Assembly: GCA_964432985.1 (NCBI GenBank)
Contig: CAYSPT010000101.1
Span: 1-12,627 of the forward strand
DNA: 12,627 bases
Direction of reading: 5' to 3'
Source of the DNA: CAYSPT01 sp964432985
GTDB lineage: Bacteria; Muiribacteriota; CAYSPT01
Shown here: piece by piece, positions 6,186 to 12,627 of the stretch
Layout of the letters: every line of letters begins with the position of its first letter
How positions within the stretch are numbered: the first letter of the stretch is position 1
Notes under the pieces: generated by a model
Databases searched by the model: none
What the model saw: only the letters and a program-made list of their open reading frames with translations
What the model was told of the DNA's origin: nothing
Position numbers and translations under genes: made by a program

Positions 6186-7595
6186 GGCCATCCTGAGCGG
6201 TACCCGCCCGGGGCAGTCGAATACGTGGAGTTGGGGGCCTGTGTATCCTATTCCACCGGGACAGATAATCTCGATATCCCCGTCGCCATCCAGGTCGGCC
6301 AGAGTCACCCGGCCAAACGTTTTACCCACCGATTTTGGGAATCCCTCTGCGGACCGCCCTTCCAGGTCGACAACTCCCAGGGTACCGGTTTCAAGCCCTT
6401 CCCCCCGTGAGTTCCACGAGGTGAAGATGATGTCCGATTTGCCGTCACCGTCAATGTCGGCGACCTGAGGCATACCATAGATGTGATCACCCACTTTTTT
6501 CGGCCACCCGGGAAAGGAAACTTTCTTACCGTCACTTCTGGCCATGGTTTTGCGTACATCGACCACATCGAGTTTACCGTCCGACCGACCGTACACCAGG
6601 TCGGGAAATCCATCGCCGTTAACGTCGGCAACCCTGACCTGGTCGTGAACATAACCCTTAATCTCGAAATTCTTGGATATCTTGCCGTTTTTAGACATGA
6701 TGGCCAGGCTGTTGGTGGACGGGGCTCCCACAATGATCTCCTTTTCCCCATCGCTGTTAAGATCGTCGACCCGGGGCAGAAACGGATAGAAACCGCTCGG
6801 ACCGCCTGCGGGGACCGGCCAGCCTTTTACTTTCGCCCCGGTGGGTCCCAGCACTTCTAGCCAGCCGGCGTCGGAGCGTACCACCACGTCTTTGCGGCCG
6901 TCACCATCCACGTCCCCCAGCACCGGCGTACCGCTGAGTGTGGAGGTGGCCCTGTGCTCCCACTTGAGAAATCCCTTGTTATCAAGAAGAGACAACTTCT
7001 TGGAGTGGGAGGCAACCGCAATTTCCTGTTTTCCGTCACCGTTGATGTCCTGCGCCACCGGTGCGGCCAGGGTAATGCTACCGCCGGTGTCATACTTCCA
7101 CATCAACTTGCCCTGCTTGCTCAGAGCGTACACCTTGCCGTCGAACGACCCGGCCAGGATCTCGGGATCCCCGTTGTTGTCCAGGTCACTGACCGCCAAC
7201 GGAGACATTATCGGGCCGCCGGTGTGACGGGGCCATACACCCATCATCCTGCGGGCGGTGCCGTTGTAGTTGAAAACGTGGATACAACCGTCGGTGGCTC
7301 CGAAAATAAGTTCTTTGCGCCTGTCGCCGTCCAGATCTGCGGATTGGACCTGCCCGTAGATATCACCGCTTATCTGCTTTGGAAATCCTTCCTGATAGTT
7401 CGATTCAGGATCGGCGGTCTCATCCTCGCACTGTACGACAGAGGGACAGAACACCACCAGGAGCAGTACTACCATTAAACAGGTAGCAGCCATAACTATT
7501 TTCGCATGCGCTTTAGCGCACCACAACACAGTGGCTGTAGTCATTTTCGAGCCGCAGCAGAATATTTGTGAATGATACGGTTTAGTAAAGAACAT
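6162..7595 (-). CDS. Exported FG-GAP/VCBS beta-propeller with eight calcium-type loops
   Basis: A 477-residue protein with a hydrophobic N-terminal segment (about 33-53, MAATCLMVVLLLVVFCPSVV) that acts as signal peptide or anchor. The rest is repeats, with eight DxDxDG-type loops at about 87-95, 137-145, 183-191, 228-236, 278-286, 324-332, 380-388 and 434-442 (for example DINGDGKQE, DVDGDGRKD, DIDGDGKSD). Spacing of 41-54 residues predicts a seven- or eight-bladed calcium-stabilised propeller at the cell surface. The ATG at 7595 overlaps the PilX-like stop by 14 bases and has AAAGGTGG about 12 bases ahead. Internal Met18 and Met35 would shorten the long pre-hydrophobic segment but lack ribosome binding sites. 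By position after PilV/W/X-like genes it resembles PilY1, whose propeller also binds calcium, but it has no von Willebrand domain. Adhesin or pilus-tip role is inference. Confidence 0.88.
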   Translation of the reverse strand: MFFTKPYHSQIFCCGSKMTTATVLWCAKAHAKIVMAATCLMVVLLLVVFCPSVVQCEDETADPESNYQEGFPKQISGDIYGQVQSADLDGDRRKELIFGATDGCIHVFNYNGTARRMMGVWPRHTGGPIMSPLAVSDLDNNGDPEILAGSFDGKVYALSKQGKLMWKYDTGGSITLAAPVAQDINGDGKQEIAVASHSKKLSLLDNKGFLKWEHRATSTLSGTPVLGDVDGDGRKDVVVRSDAGWLEVLGPTGAKVKGWPVPAGGPSGFYPFLPRVDDLNSDGEKEIIVGAPSTNSLAIMSKNGKISKNFEIKGYVHDQVRVADVNGDGFPDLVYGRSDGKLDVVDVRKTMARSDGKKVSFPGWPKKVGDHIYGMPQVADIDGDGKSDIIFTSWNSRGEGLETGTLGVVDLEGRSAEGFPKSVGKTFGRVTLADLDGDGDIEIICPGGIGYTGPQLHVFDCPGRVPLRMAILARDYD

Positions 7596-8121
7596 CCTGG
7601 CGCACCACCTTTACCAGTGTGGTCAGACGAATACTGACCCCTGTTCTGTTGATCTTACCTTCTGTCACAACCTTGAGTATGTCATACCGGCCAAACGGTA
7701 TCCCATGGATCTTGTACGGCAGCGCCTGATATGGCCCCACCAGGGTGTCTTCTTTTTTCAGGTAATAGGACGACACTTCTACAATGCGGTATTTCCCGAA
7801 AGCAACCGGCTCCTTGTCATCGGTGCCGCTGGTGTAGATGGTGCCGGACAGCTCCTCTTGCGGGACAGCCAGGGCTCCCTGGGACGGATAACGCCAGGTG
7901 CTGTTGCCCTTGTGATGCTGATCGTGCAGGATGACCAGGGCTTTTTCACACCCGGCGGAGGCCAGTTCCGCTGCTCTCAGCCGGTCGGCTTCACGAAATG
8001 CCTCATCCCTGGATTGGGTGGATATAGCAAAGAAAATAGTCCCGAAGGCTGCCAGCATGGCGATGCCGAACAGCGCCAGAACGATTGATATTCCTCTCTG
8101 TGACACCCGTGTTACCATCAT
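7582..8121 (-). CDS. PilX/GspK-like minor pilin
   Basis: A 179-residue protein with a prepilin-like N-terminus: short basic leader (MMVTRVSQRG), then the hydrophobic helix ISIVLALFGIAMLAAFGTIFF (about 11-31) and a helix rich in Ala/Glu/Arg ending AAELASAGCEKAL, the layout of PilX and GspK. After cleavage at Gly10, position 5 is Leu rather than Glu, as in GspK-type tip subunits. The remainder is a soluble beta-rich domain with no family I recognise. The ATG at 8121 overlaps the upstream stop (ATGATG). It is third in the minor-pilin trio and is followed at once by the propeller gene. Such proteins normally cap and start the pilus or pseudopilus; the exact machine is not shown in this window. 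Confidence 0.8.
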   Translation of the reverse strand: MMVTRVSQRGISIVLALFGIAMLAAFGTIFFAISTQSRDEAFREADRLRAAELASAGCEKALVILHDQHHKGNSTWRYPSQGALAVPQEELSGTIYTSGTDDKEPVAFGKYRIVEVSSYYLKKEDTLVGPYQALPYKIHGIPFGRYDILKVVTEGKINRTGVSIRLTTLVKVVRQDVLY

Positions 8122-8744
8122 TGTTTCACCACGATAAAATCGCTCTTCAGCCTGAATACGGCCTCGAGCTTTTCCTGTTTTTCTTTGGTCAGTTCCGTTT
8201 CCGGAATCACAATATTAGCTGTTAAATAGACCTTCTTGAGATCTTCCTTGTCCCCCATGAACTTCAGCTCGGTCACATTGTCGCTGAACAGCTTCGGTTC
8301 CCCGTTTTCTTCCCTGATCATTCCCCCCAGGGTCTCGTCGAGATAGTATCTGACTACCCGCTCCTCACCCAGCGGATCCGCCCGGTAGTGCCGCACTATC
8401 AGCTCCTCGGTGCCGTTGGTGATATCATCATCGGCGTCGATGAGCTCCACCGGTGAAATCTCCAGTTCGGCCAGGTTTTCACCTCCCAGCCAGATATTGA
8501 ACTTCTGGTCGATGATCACCGGAGAGTTGACCCGTCGGAAATCGTTGGATATCTGCTTCAGCACCCGCTGCACTTCGTGCTGAAGCTCTATGGCCCGCTT
8601 TCCTTCCTGCATCATGTTCACGTGGTGCCTCAGAAGCAGCACGATGACTCCGCCGATAATAACCATGATCACTGAAGTGACCAGGATCTCGATCAATGTG
8701 TAGGCCCGGTTACGGGTGCTTTTTACAGTCTGAACAGCTTGCAA
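8118..8744 (-). CDS. PilW/GspJ-like minor pilin with a TTG start
   Basis: A 208-residue prepilin-like protein. The leader is MQAVQTVKSTRNRA, then YTLIEILVTSVIMVIIGGVIVLL (15-37). Glu5 of the mature helix is present, but the residue before the cleavage site is Ala rather than the nearly invariant Gly. The C-terminal domain (40-208) is beta-rich with conserved-looking segments such as VQRVLKQISNDFRRV and ERVVRYYLDETLGGMIRE, a pattern typical of PilW/GspJ. The start must be TTG at 8744: the frame has a stop a few codons upstream and no other start before the helix. AAGGGA lies about 11 bases ahead, and the gene overlaps the PilV-like gene by 22 bases. Confidence 0.82.
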   Translation of the reverse strand: MQAVQTVKSTRNRAYTLIEILVTSVIMVIIGGVIVLLLRHHVNMMQEGKRAIELQHEVQRVLKQISNDFRRVNSPVIIDQKFNIWLGGENLAELEISPVELIDADDDITNGTEELIVRHYRADPLGEERVVRYYLDETLGGMIREENGEPKLFSDNVTELKFMGDKEDLKKVYLTANIVIPETELTKEKQEKLEAVFRLKSDFIVVKQ

Positions 8745-9166
8745 TCGTTTAGATTCCCTTCAAGGGTGTACAGGTCCAGCGACCGGTTTTTATTGTTTTC
8801 CTCCCACCACACAGTGACCCGAACTTCTCGGAGGCGGGAGTGATATTTTCCCGGTTCCACCTGGCGAATCTCCACCTGGGCTGTTCCTTTGAACTTCTGT
8901 CTGAAGTGGGACGGGATGGTGAGTTCCGGGAATTTATCGCTCGGTACCTCGATGGATTCTCCCATATTATCAAGCAAAAACGGCTGGCTCCGGACTTCGT
9001 CCAGGATGGACCGGGCGGCGATAGTGGCTTCAAGCAGCGCCCCACCCTGTTCGACATTGCGATTGGACTGCAGGAAAAGAGAGGTCGCCGGCACCAGAGC
9101 CACACCCAGAACGAAGAGGGCCACAAGAATCTGTATCAGGGTGAAGCCTCTGTTCGCATTCATCAT
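8723..9166 (-). CDS. PilV/GspI-like minor pilin with Gln at position 5
   Basis: Begins MMNANRGFTLIQILVALFVLG, a class III prepilin signal cleaved after Gly7, with the hydrophobic helix running to about residue 30 and a Ser/Asn turn (LFLQSNRNVEQGG). The following segment LLEATIAARSILDEVRSQPF matches the PilV/GspI pattern of an Ala-rich helix. Glu5 of the mature protein is replaced by Gln. Total 147 residues. I chose the ATG at 9166 (the adjacent ATG at 9163 is also possible) because a longer frame to 9262 would bury the prepilin signal and overlap the upstream lipoprotein gene. GGTGA is placed just ahead, and the start is 4 bases after the lipoprotein stop. It is the first of three consecutive minor pilin genes. 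Confidence 0.85.
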   Translation of the reverse strand: MMNANRGFTLIQILVALFVLGVALVPATSLFLQSNRNVEQGGALLEATIAARSILDEVRSQPFLLDNMGESIEVPSDKFPELTIPSHFRQKFKGTAQVEIRQVEPGKYHSRLREVRVTVWWEENNKNRSLDLYTLEGNLNDCKLFRL

Positions 9167-9170
9167 GTTT

Positions 9171-9755
9171 TCACCGTTTACCTGGTTTATCCTCAAGAGG
9201 TGACACGTACTTCTTCTTGTGATCCTTGATGGTGGATATAAAGTTAATGGCCGCCTTGGCATTGTCGGTCATGGGAGACCGTGGATACTGCTTGATAAAC
9301 TCCTCATACGCCGCCATGGCACTCCGCATGTTTTTTTGAAAAAACAGGCATTCGGCCGCCATATAATTAAGCAGTTCCTGCTCCTTTGAGCTGGCCGAAT
9401 ACTTTCGTATGAGATCGTCGATTTTCTGTAGGGCGTCCGCGTAACTGCCGTTGTCCATAAGACTGAGAATCTCGTTGTATTCAACGGAATCAATCTTTTC
9501 ACCGGGCCGGACCGGGTATAGTTCCTCCCCGTCCTTCTTCTCTTTTTCCCCTTCGCCCCCCTTACCGGATGAACGGAAAACGAAAGGTTCTTGAGGTTCC
9601 GCGGCCCCTTCCGGCGCCACGACCTGCTCACTGGTAGAGTCCACCCCTATTTCTCCCGGCGGTTTCGACCTGCGGCAGGTGCAGCATCCCGGCAGCCAGA
9701 GCGGGACCAGGGCAACAACCAGCACAGCAGCCAGCAGACATCGTATTCTGTTCAT
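9171..9755 (-). CDS. Small lipoprotein with TPR-like repeats
   Basis: A 194-residue protein starting MNRIRCLLAAVLVVALVPLWLPGC, a lipoprotein signal peptide with lipobox LPGC (Cys24). A disordered Pro/Glu/Lys/Gly-rich linker follows to about residue 83, then an alpha-helical pair of TPR-like repeats (about 90-172: LMDNGSYADALQKIDDLIRKYSASS, AAECLFFQKNMRSAMAAYEEFIKQYPRSP) of the YbgF/BamD kind. The frame stays open to a GTG at 9878, but that start would place 41 repeat-encoded residues ahead of the signal peptide; I prefer ATG 9755, with GGAA close ahead. The gene lies just before the three minor pilin genes, with 4 bases to the next start. TPR lipoproteins often serve as assembly factors for pilus secretins or cell-envelope machines, which fits the neighbours but is inference. 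Confidence 0.8.
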   Translation of the reverse strand: MNRIRCLLAAVLVVALVPLWLPGCCTCRRSKPPGEIGVDSTSEQVVAPEGAAEPQEPFVFRSSGKGGEGEKEKKDGEELYPVRPGEKIDSVEYNEILSLMDNGSYADALQKIDDLIRKYSASSKEQELLNYMAAECLFFQKNMRSAMAAYEEFIKQYPRSPMTDNAKAAINFISTIKDHKKKYVSPLEDKPGKR

Positions 9756-9765
9756 CACGTTCCAG

Positions 9766-9861
9766 CTTTCCAGCGCGCTCACGCATACAACGCTCACGTT
9801 TTTCAAAGCGCGTCCGCTTTTCAAAGCGCGTCCGCTTTCCAAAGCGCGCTCACGGCGCTCT
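9766..9861 (-). repeat. Degenerate 18-bp tandem repeats between the radical SAM and small lipoprotein genes
   Basis: Units are phased by caaag at 9804, 9822 and 9840 on the plus strand, a period of exactly 18; the two central units match as tttcaaagcgcgtccgc. Flanking degenerate copies reach from about 9766 to 9858. Several units contain the small inverted repeat cgcttt-tc-aaagcg, so the region could fold into successive short hairpins. In the frame continuous with the lipoprotein gene the repeats read as SGRALK-type hexapeptides. The array fills nearly all of the 106-base gap between two genes. Confidence 0.75.
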
Positions 9862-11700
9862 TCAGGTAGTACAGGCACCGCATCCCGTACACTTTGTCAA
9901 ACGGCAGTCCGGTGTCGTTTCCCCGGCCAGCGAACGGCGGTATTCCTCCCACAAGTACTCCCGCGTTACCCCCGCATCTATATGATGCCACGGGAAAACC
10001 TCTTCTGGCAACTTTTCTCTGTTAATATAGAATGCGGGATCGATTCCTTCCTGGTCGAACGATTCCCGCCAGAGCCCGGGCTGGAAGCATTCCGACCAGT
10101 TGTCGAGACGGCATCCCTTGCGCCAGGCCCGCTCAATTGCTCTACCAATCCTGCGGTCACCCAGGGAGATGATCGATTCAAGCCAGGCGGCATCATAATC
10201 ACCCACAGTCACTTTTACTCCCTTGATACCAAGCTGTTTTCTCAAATAAGCCAGTTTATTTTCCAGGGATTCCCGGTGGTCCTGGGCGGCCCATTGAAAC
10301 GGTGTGTGCGGTTTGGGGCAGAAGGGAGAAACTGAAACACTGGTAAGGAACCCCCTTCTCGAGTGCTTGCGTCCCGCACGCCTCACCTCCTTGACCAGCC
10401 GCACGAGCTGAACCAGGTCTTCCTCTTCTTCCTGCGGCAGTCCGACCATGAAATACAGTTTGACCCGCTTCCACCCTTCGCCGGCAATCCTGGCCACCGT
10501 ATCAATCAGATCTTCCTCGGTAACATTTTTATTGATGACATTACGAAGCCGCTGGCTTCCGGCTTCCGGAGCGAAGGTGAGCCCGGTCCTCCGTCCCCGC
10601 CCCATCTTCCTGGCCAGGTCGACGGAAAAGCTGCCGACCCTCAATGAAGGAAGGGAAAGGGAGGTGTGTGCCGAATCGAGGTTTTCGTTGAGCAAATCAA
10701 TCATATTGACAAGACCGCTGTGGTCGGTGGTGCTCAAGGAGCACAGGGCTAGCTCTTCGTAACCGGTCCGCTCGAGTATGTCCATCGCCAGGGAGCAAAC
10801 GGTTTCTGCTGACCGCTCCCGCGCCGGCCGGAACAGCGTCCCGGCGTTGCAGAACCGGCACCCCCGCGAGCATCCTCTCATAATCTCCACCACTGCCCGG
10901 TCGTGAACTGTACCCATGAACGGTACCAGGTCGGAACGGTTGTGAAAAGCGCATTCCAGGTCGGCAATTACACGGCGCTTGATAACGGACGGCACCCCGT
11001 CTTCCAGGGGGCGCAGCTGATCGATCTGCCCGCTATCCATGTACTGCGGCTCGTACAAGGAGGGAACATAAACACCTTCCATCCCGGCCAGACGCCTTAA
11101 TGTCCCCGGGCGGGAAAGACCCTGCTTTTTCATATCAGCGAGCAGGTGGCAAAGTTCCGGAAGGCCTTCTTCACCCTCCCCAATGAAAAATACATCGAAG
11201 AAATCAGCCAGGGGTTCAGGATTGAAAGCGCCGTATCCCCCGGCCAGAACAACCGGGGCGTCCTCCCCCCGGTCTGCTGCTTTCAGCGGTATGCCCGCCA
11301 GGTCGAGCATAGTCAAAATATTGGTACAGGTGAGCTCGTGCGGAAGCGTGAAAGCAACGATATCACATTGCTTAAGCGGCGTACCGCTTTCGAGCGTGGC
11401 CAGGGGCAGGCCCGCTTCCCGAAGTTCCTGCTCCATATCGAGCCAGGGAGTGTACACCCGCTCTGCGGCTAGCCAGGATATGCCGTTGAGAAGCCAGTAA
11501 AACAATTTGAATCCCAGGTAGGACATTCCTACCTCGTAGATGTCGGGAAATGCCAGGGCTACCCTGAACGAAACCTCTTCAGGTTTTTTTTGGATTATGT
11601 TCCATTCGCCGCCCACGTACCGGGTCGGCCGGCGGACCCGGGGGAGGAGTTGGTCCAGGTTGAACAATTCACGGGCCTTCTGCTCCGACAGTTGATACAC
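9862..11700 (-). CDS. B12-binding/radical SAM protein (TIGR03960 type)
   Basis: A 612-residue protein with an N-terminal cobalamin-binding-like Rossmann domain (about 45-190: VALAFPDIYEVGMSYLG, LAGGYGAFNPEPLADFFD, FFIGEGEEG). The radical SAM core has the cluster motif C277-SRG-C281-RF-C284 inside MRGCSRGCRFCNAGTLFRP, plus TFAPEAGSQRLRNVINK and LYFMVGLPQEEEED. A C-terminal cysteine cluster lies at 599-610 (CRLTKCTGCGAC), which may bind a second cluster. Full length for the family; the substrate is unknown. The start is GTG at 11700 with GGAGAG just ahead, 32 bases after the TPR lipoprotein stop. It is commonly adjacent or fused to a DUF2344 protein, but here five genes separate the two. Confidence 0.93.
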   Translation of the reverse strand: MYQLSEQKARELFNLDQLLPRVRRPTRYVGGEWNIIQKKPEEVSFRVALAFPDIYEVGMSYLGFKLFYWLLNGISWLAAERVYTPWLDMEQELREAGLPLATLESGTPLKQCDIVAFTLPHELTCTNILTMLDLAGIPLKAADRGEDAPVVLAGGYGAFNPEPLADFFDVFFIGEGEEGLPELCHLLADMKKQGLSRPGTLRRLAGMEGVYVPSLYEPQYMDSGQIDQLRPLEDGVPSVIKRRVIADLECAFHNRSDLVPFMGTVHDRAVVEIMRGCSRGCRFCNAGTLFRPARERSAETVCSLAMDILERTGYEELALCSLSTTDHSGLVNMIDLLNENLDSAHTSLSLPSLRVGSFSVDLARKMGRGRRTGLTFAPEAGSQRLRNVINKNVTEEDLIDTVARIAGEGWKRVKLYFMVGLPQEEEEDLVQLVRLVKEVRRAGRKHSRRGFLTSVSVSPFCPKPHTPFQWAAQDHRESLENKLAYLRKQLGIKGVKVTVGDYDAAWLESIISLGDRRIGRAIERAWRKGCRLDNWSECFQPGLWRESFDQEGIDPAFYINREKLPEEVFPWHHIDAGVTREYLWEEYRRSLAGETTPDCRLTKCTGCGACTT

Positions 11701-11732
11701 CTTTCTCTCCAGGCCTGCTGTTTTAAATGCAG

Positions 11733-12627
11733 TCAGTTCTTCTGCTGCTCGGCGCCCTCGCGGTTCAGAGCGTTACGGACTTTCGTCAACGAATTGATGC
11801 AATAACGGTTGTCCGGTGATATAGAGAGCGCTTTCTTGTAATAGGTGAGGGCCTCGTTGTAGTCAGCCTGGTCGAAAAAGAGATCACCCAGACCGATGTG
11901 AGCCTGGAGATGATGTCCATCTATTTCAATTACCTTGATATAGTTGGCCCGGGCTTCATCGTACTGCTTTTCCGCATGGTGAATGGTAGCCAACTGATAG
12001 TAGGCCTCGGTATATCTTCCCGGACTCAATTCCACCGTCTTCGCATATTCCTCCAGGGCCTGCTCTGTGAAGCCCTTCAACTGGTAGAGCGAAGCCAGGT
12101 GGTAGTGGAAAGCCGGTATCTCCGGCTGAAGATTGATCAGTTCGATAAACAACTCGATTGAACGGCTGGTTTCACCCAGCACCTTGCAGAGTTGGGCCAG
12201 GTTGAACCTGGCGTTGATGTTGCGGGGATTGATTTCCAGGGCCATTTCAAGGCACTTCATTGCCCGGCGGTAATCTTTTTTCTCCGCCAGTAGAACTCCC
12301 AGGTTCTCCAGAGCTATCTCATTCTTCGGGTCCAATCGCACAGCCTTCTCAAGATAGGTGCGGGCACGCTCCGTCTCTCCTACTTTCGCGTACACCAGTC
12401 CGAGATACGAATACGGCAGAGAGTTATCGGGCTTCATGGAAATGGACCGTCTGAATTCGGCTATAGCCCTGTCGTAGTGCCCGTTCTGCGCCGCAATGAT
12501 ACCCACTTCAACCGCCACATGCCAGGGTTCTTCTTCCGGGTTGAACTCTACCTTTTCCACCGGAATTGATGTTTTCTTTTTCCCTCTGCAGCCCTGAACT
12601 ACCGGTAAAAGCGTCAGAAGCGACAGG
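11733..12627 (-). CDS. TPR-repeat lipoprotein, N-terminus outside the window
   Basis: The frame is open to the right edge, so the gene begins beyond 12627. A GTG at 12560 would give a 275-residue protein, but the 22 in-frame codons before it read LSLLTLLPVVQGC followed by RGKKKTSIP, the end of a lipoprotein signal peptide with Cys at 12590-12588. The GTG is therefore an internal Val and the true start lies upstream. After the Cys come a short basic linker and about seven 34-residue TPRs (for example SLPYSYLGLVYAKVGETERARTYLEKAVRLDPKN split over its two helices) ending near NRYCINSLTKVRNAL. The protein should be anchored in a membrane and act as a binding scaffold. PilF/PilW-type pilotins are TPR lipoproteins of similar size, a tempting match given the pilin genes downstream but not shown by sequence. 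Confidence 0.85.
   Translation of the reverse strand, partial: LSLLTLLPVVQGCRGKKKTSIPVEKVEFNPEEEPWHVAVEVGIIAAQNGHYDRAIAEFRRSISMKPDNSLPYSYLGLVYAKVGETERARTYLEKAVRLDPKNEIALENLGVLLAEKKDYRRAMKCLEMALEINPRNINARFNLAQLCKVLGETSRSIELFIELINLQPEIPAFHYHLASLYQLKGFTEQALEEYAKTVELSPGRYTEAYYQLATIHHAEKQYDEARANYIKVIEIDGHHLQAHIGLGDLFFDQADYNEALTYYKKALSISPDNRYCINSLTKVRNALNREGAEQQKN

Noticed and set aside
9167..9262. Longer start (9262) for the PilV-like gene
   Set aside because: It would bury the prepilin signal 32 residues inside the protein and overlap the upstream gene by about 90 bases. The ATG at 9166 gives a normal short leader and a placed ribosome binding site.
9756..9878. Longer start (GTG 9878) for the small lipoprotein gene
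   Set aside because: It would put 41 residues encoded by the 18-bp repeats ahead of a complete lipoprotein signal peptide, which is not how such signals work. ATG 9755 is preferred.
9679..10335. Plus-strand open frame of 218 codons
   Set aside because: It lies opposite the radical SAM and lipoprotein genes, has no recognisable domain or ribosome binding site, and its peptide is a low-complexity mirror of the GC-rich coding strand.
12558..12560. GTG as start of the TPR protein
   Set aside because: In-frame codons upstream encode a signal-peptide-like stretch with a lipobox Cys and no stop up to the window edge, so the GTG is internal.

Overview
The window is a single bacterial operon-like block. 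Every gene I can support lies on the minus strand, so transcription runs from the right edge (12627) to the left edge (1). Genes are packed end to end with ATGA/TTGA stop-start overlaps or gaps of a few bases, and the base composition is moderately GC-rich. The order radical SAM protein, DUF2344 partner, RNase G, L21, Prp, L27, Obg, NadD is the arrangement familiar from Clostridia-type Firmicutes. Lipoproteins, minor pilins and FG-GAP repeats, together with departures from that order, suggest a deep-branching or uncultivated lineage. I cannot name the organism, and whether it has an outer membrane cannot be read from this window.

Right part (12627 to 9862): a TPR lipoprotein whose start lies outside the window, then a complete B12-binding/radical SAM protein of the TIGR03960 type. 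In many genomes the latter is fused to, or directly followed by, a DUF2344 (TIGR03936) protein.

Middle (9755 to 6162): five genes inserted between those two usual partners. They are a small TPR lipoprotein, three prepilin-like proteins in PilV/GspI, PilW/GspJ, PilX/GspK order, and an exported protein with eight calcium-type FG-GAP loops. The order minor pilins then beta-propeller recalls the pilV-pilW-pilX-pilY1 set that primes type IV pili, with a small stand-alone propeller in place of PilY1. This is the best candidate for a little-described system here.

Left part (6047 to 1): the DUF2344 protein, RNase G (rng), then a strong sigma-70-type promoter and a leader with two hairpins driving rplU, prp, rpmA, obg, nadD. 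A membrane protein that runs off the left edge follows; it replaces the yqeK/rsfS genes often found there.

A second theme is short tandem duplication. A perfect 59-bp duplication sits at the propeller/DUF2344 junction, three 17-bp units sit at the prp start, degenerate 18-bp units precede the small lipoprotein gene, and an 18-bp duplication lies in the 3' end of rpmA. Two of these duplicate translation-initiation signals and create tiny ORFs that end on the next start codon. Prp carries an extra segment of about 20 residues between its catalytic His and Cys, while its usual substrate L27 has no cleavable N-terminal extension. I see no tRNA, rRNA, CRISPR array, insertion sequence or convincing intrinsic terminator. 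No stretch over 300 bases lacks a gene.
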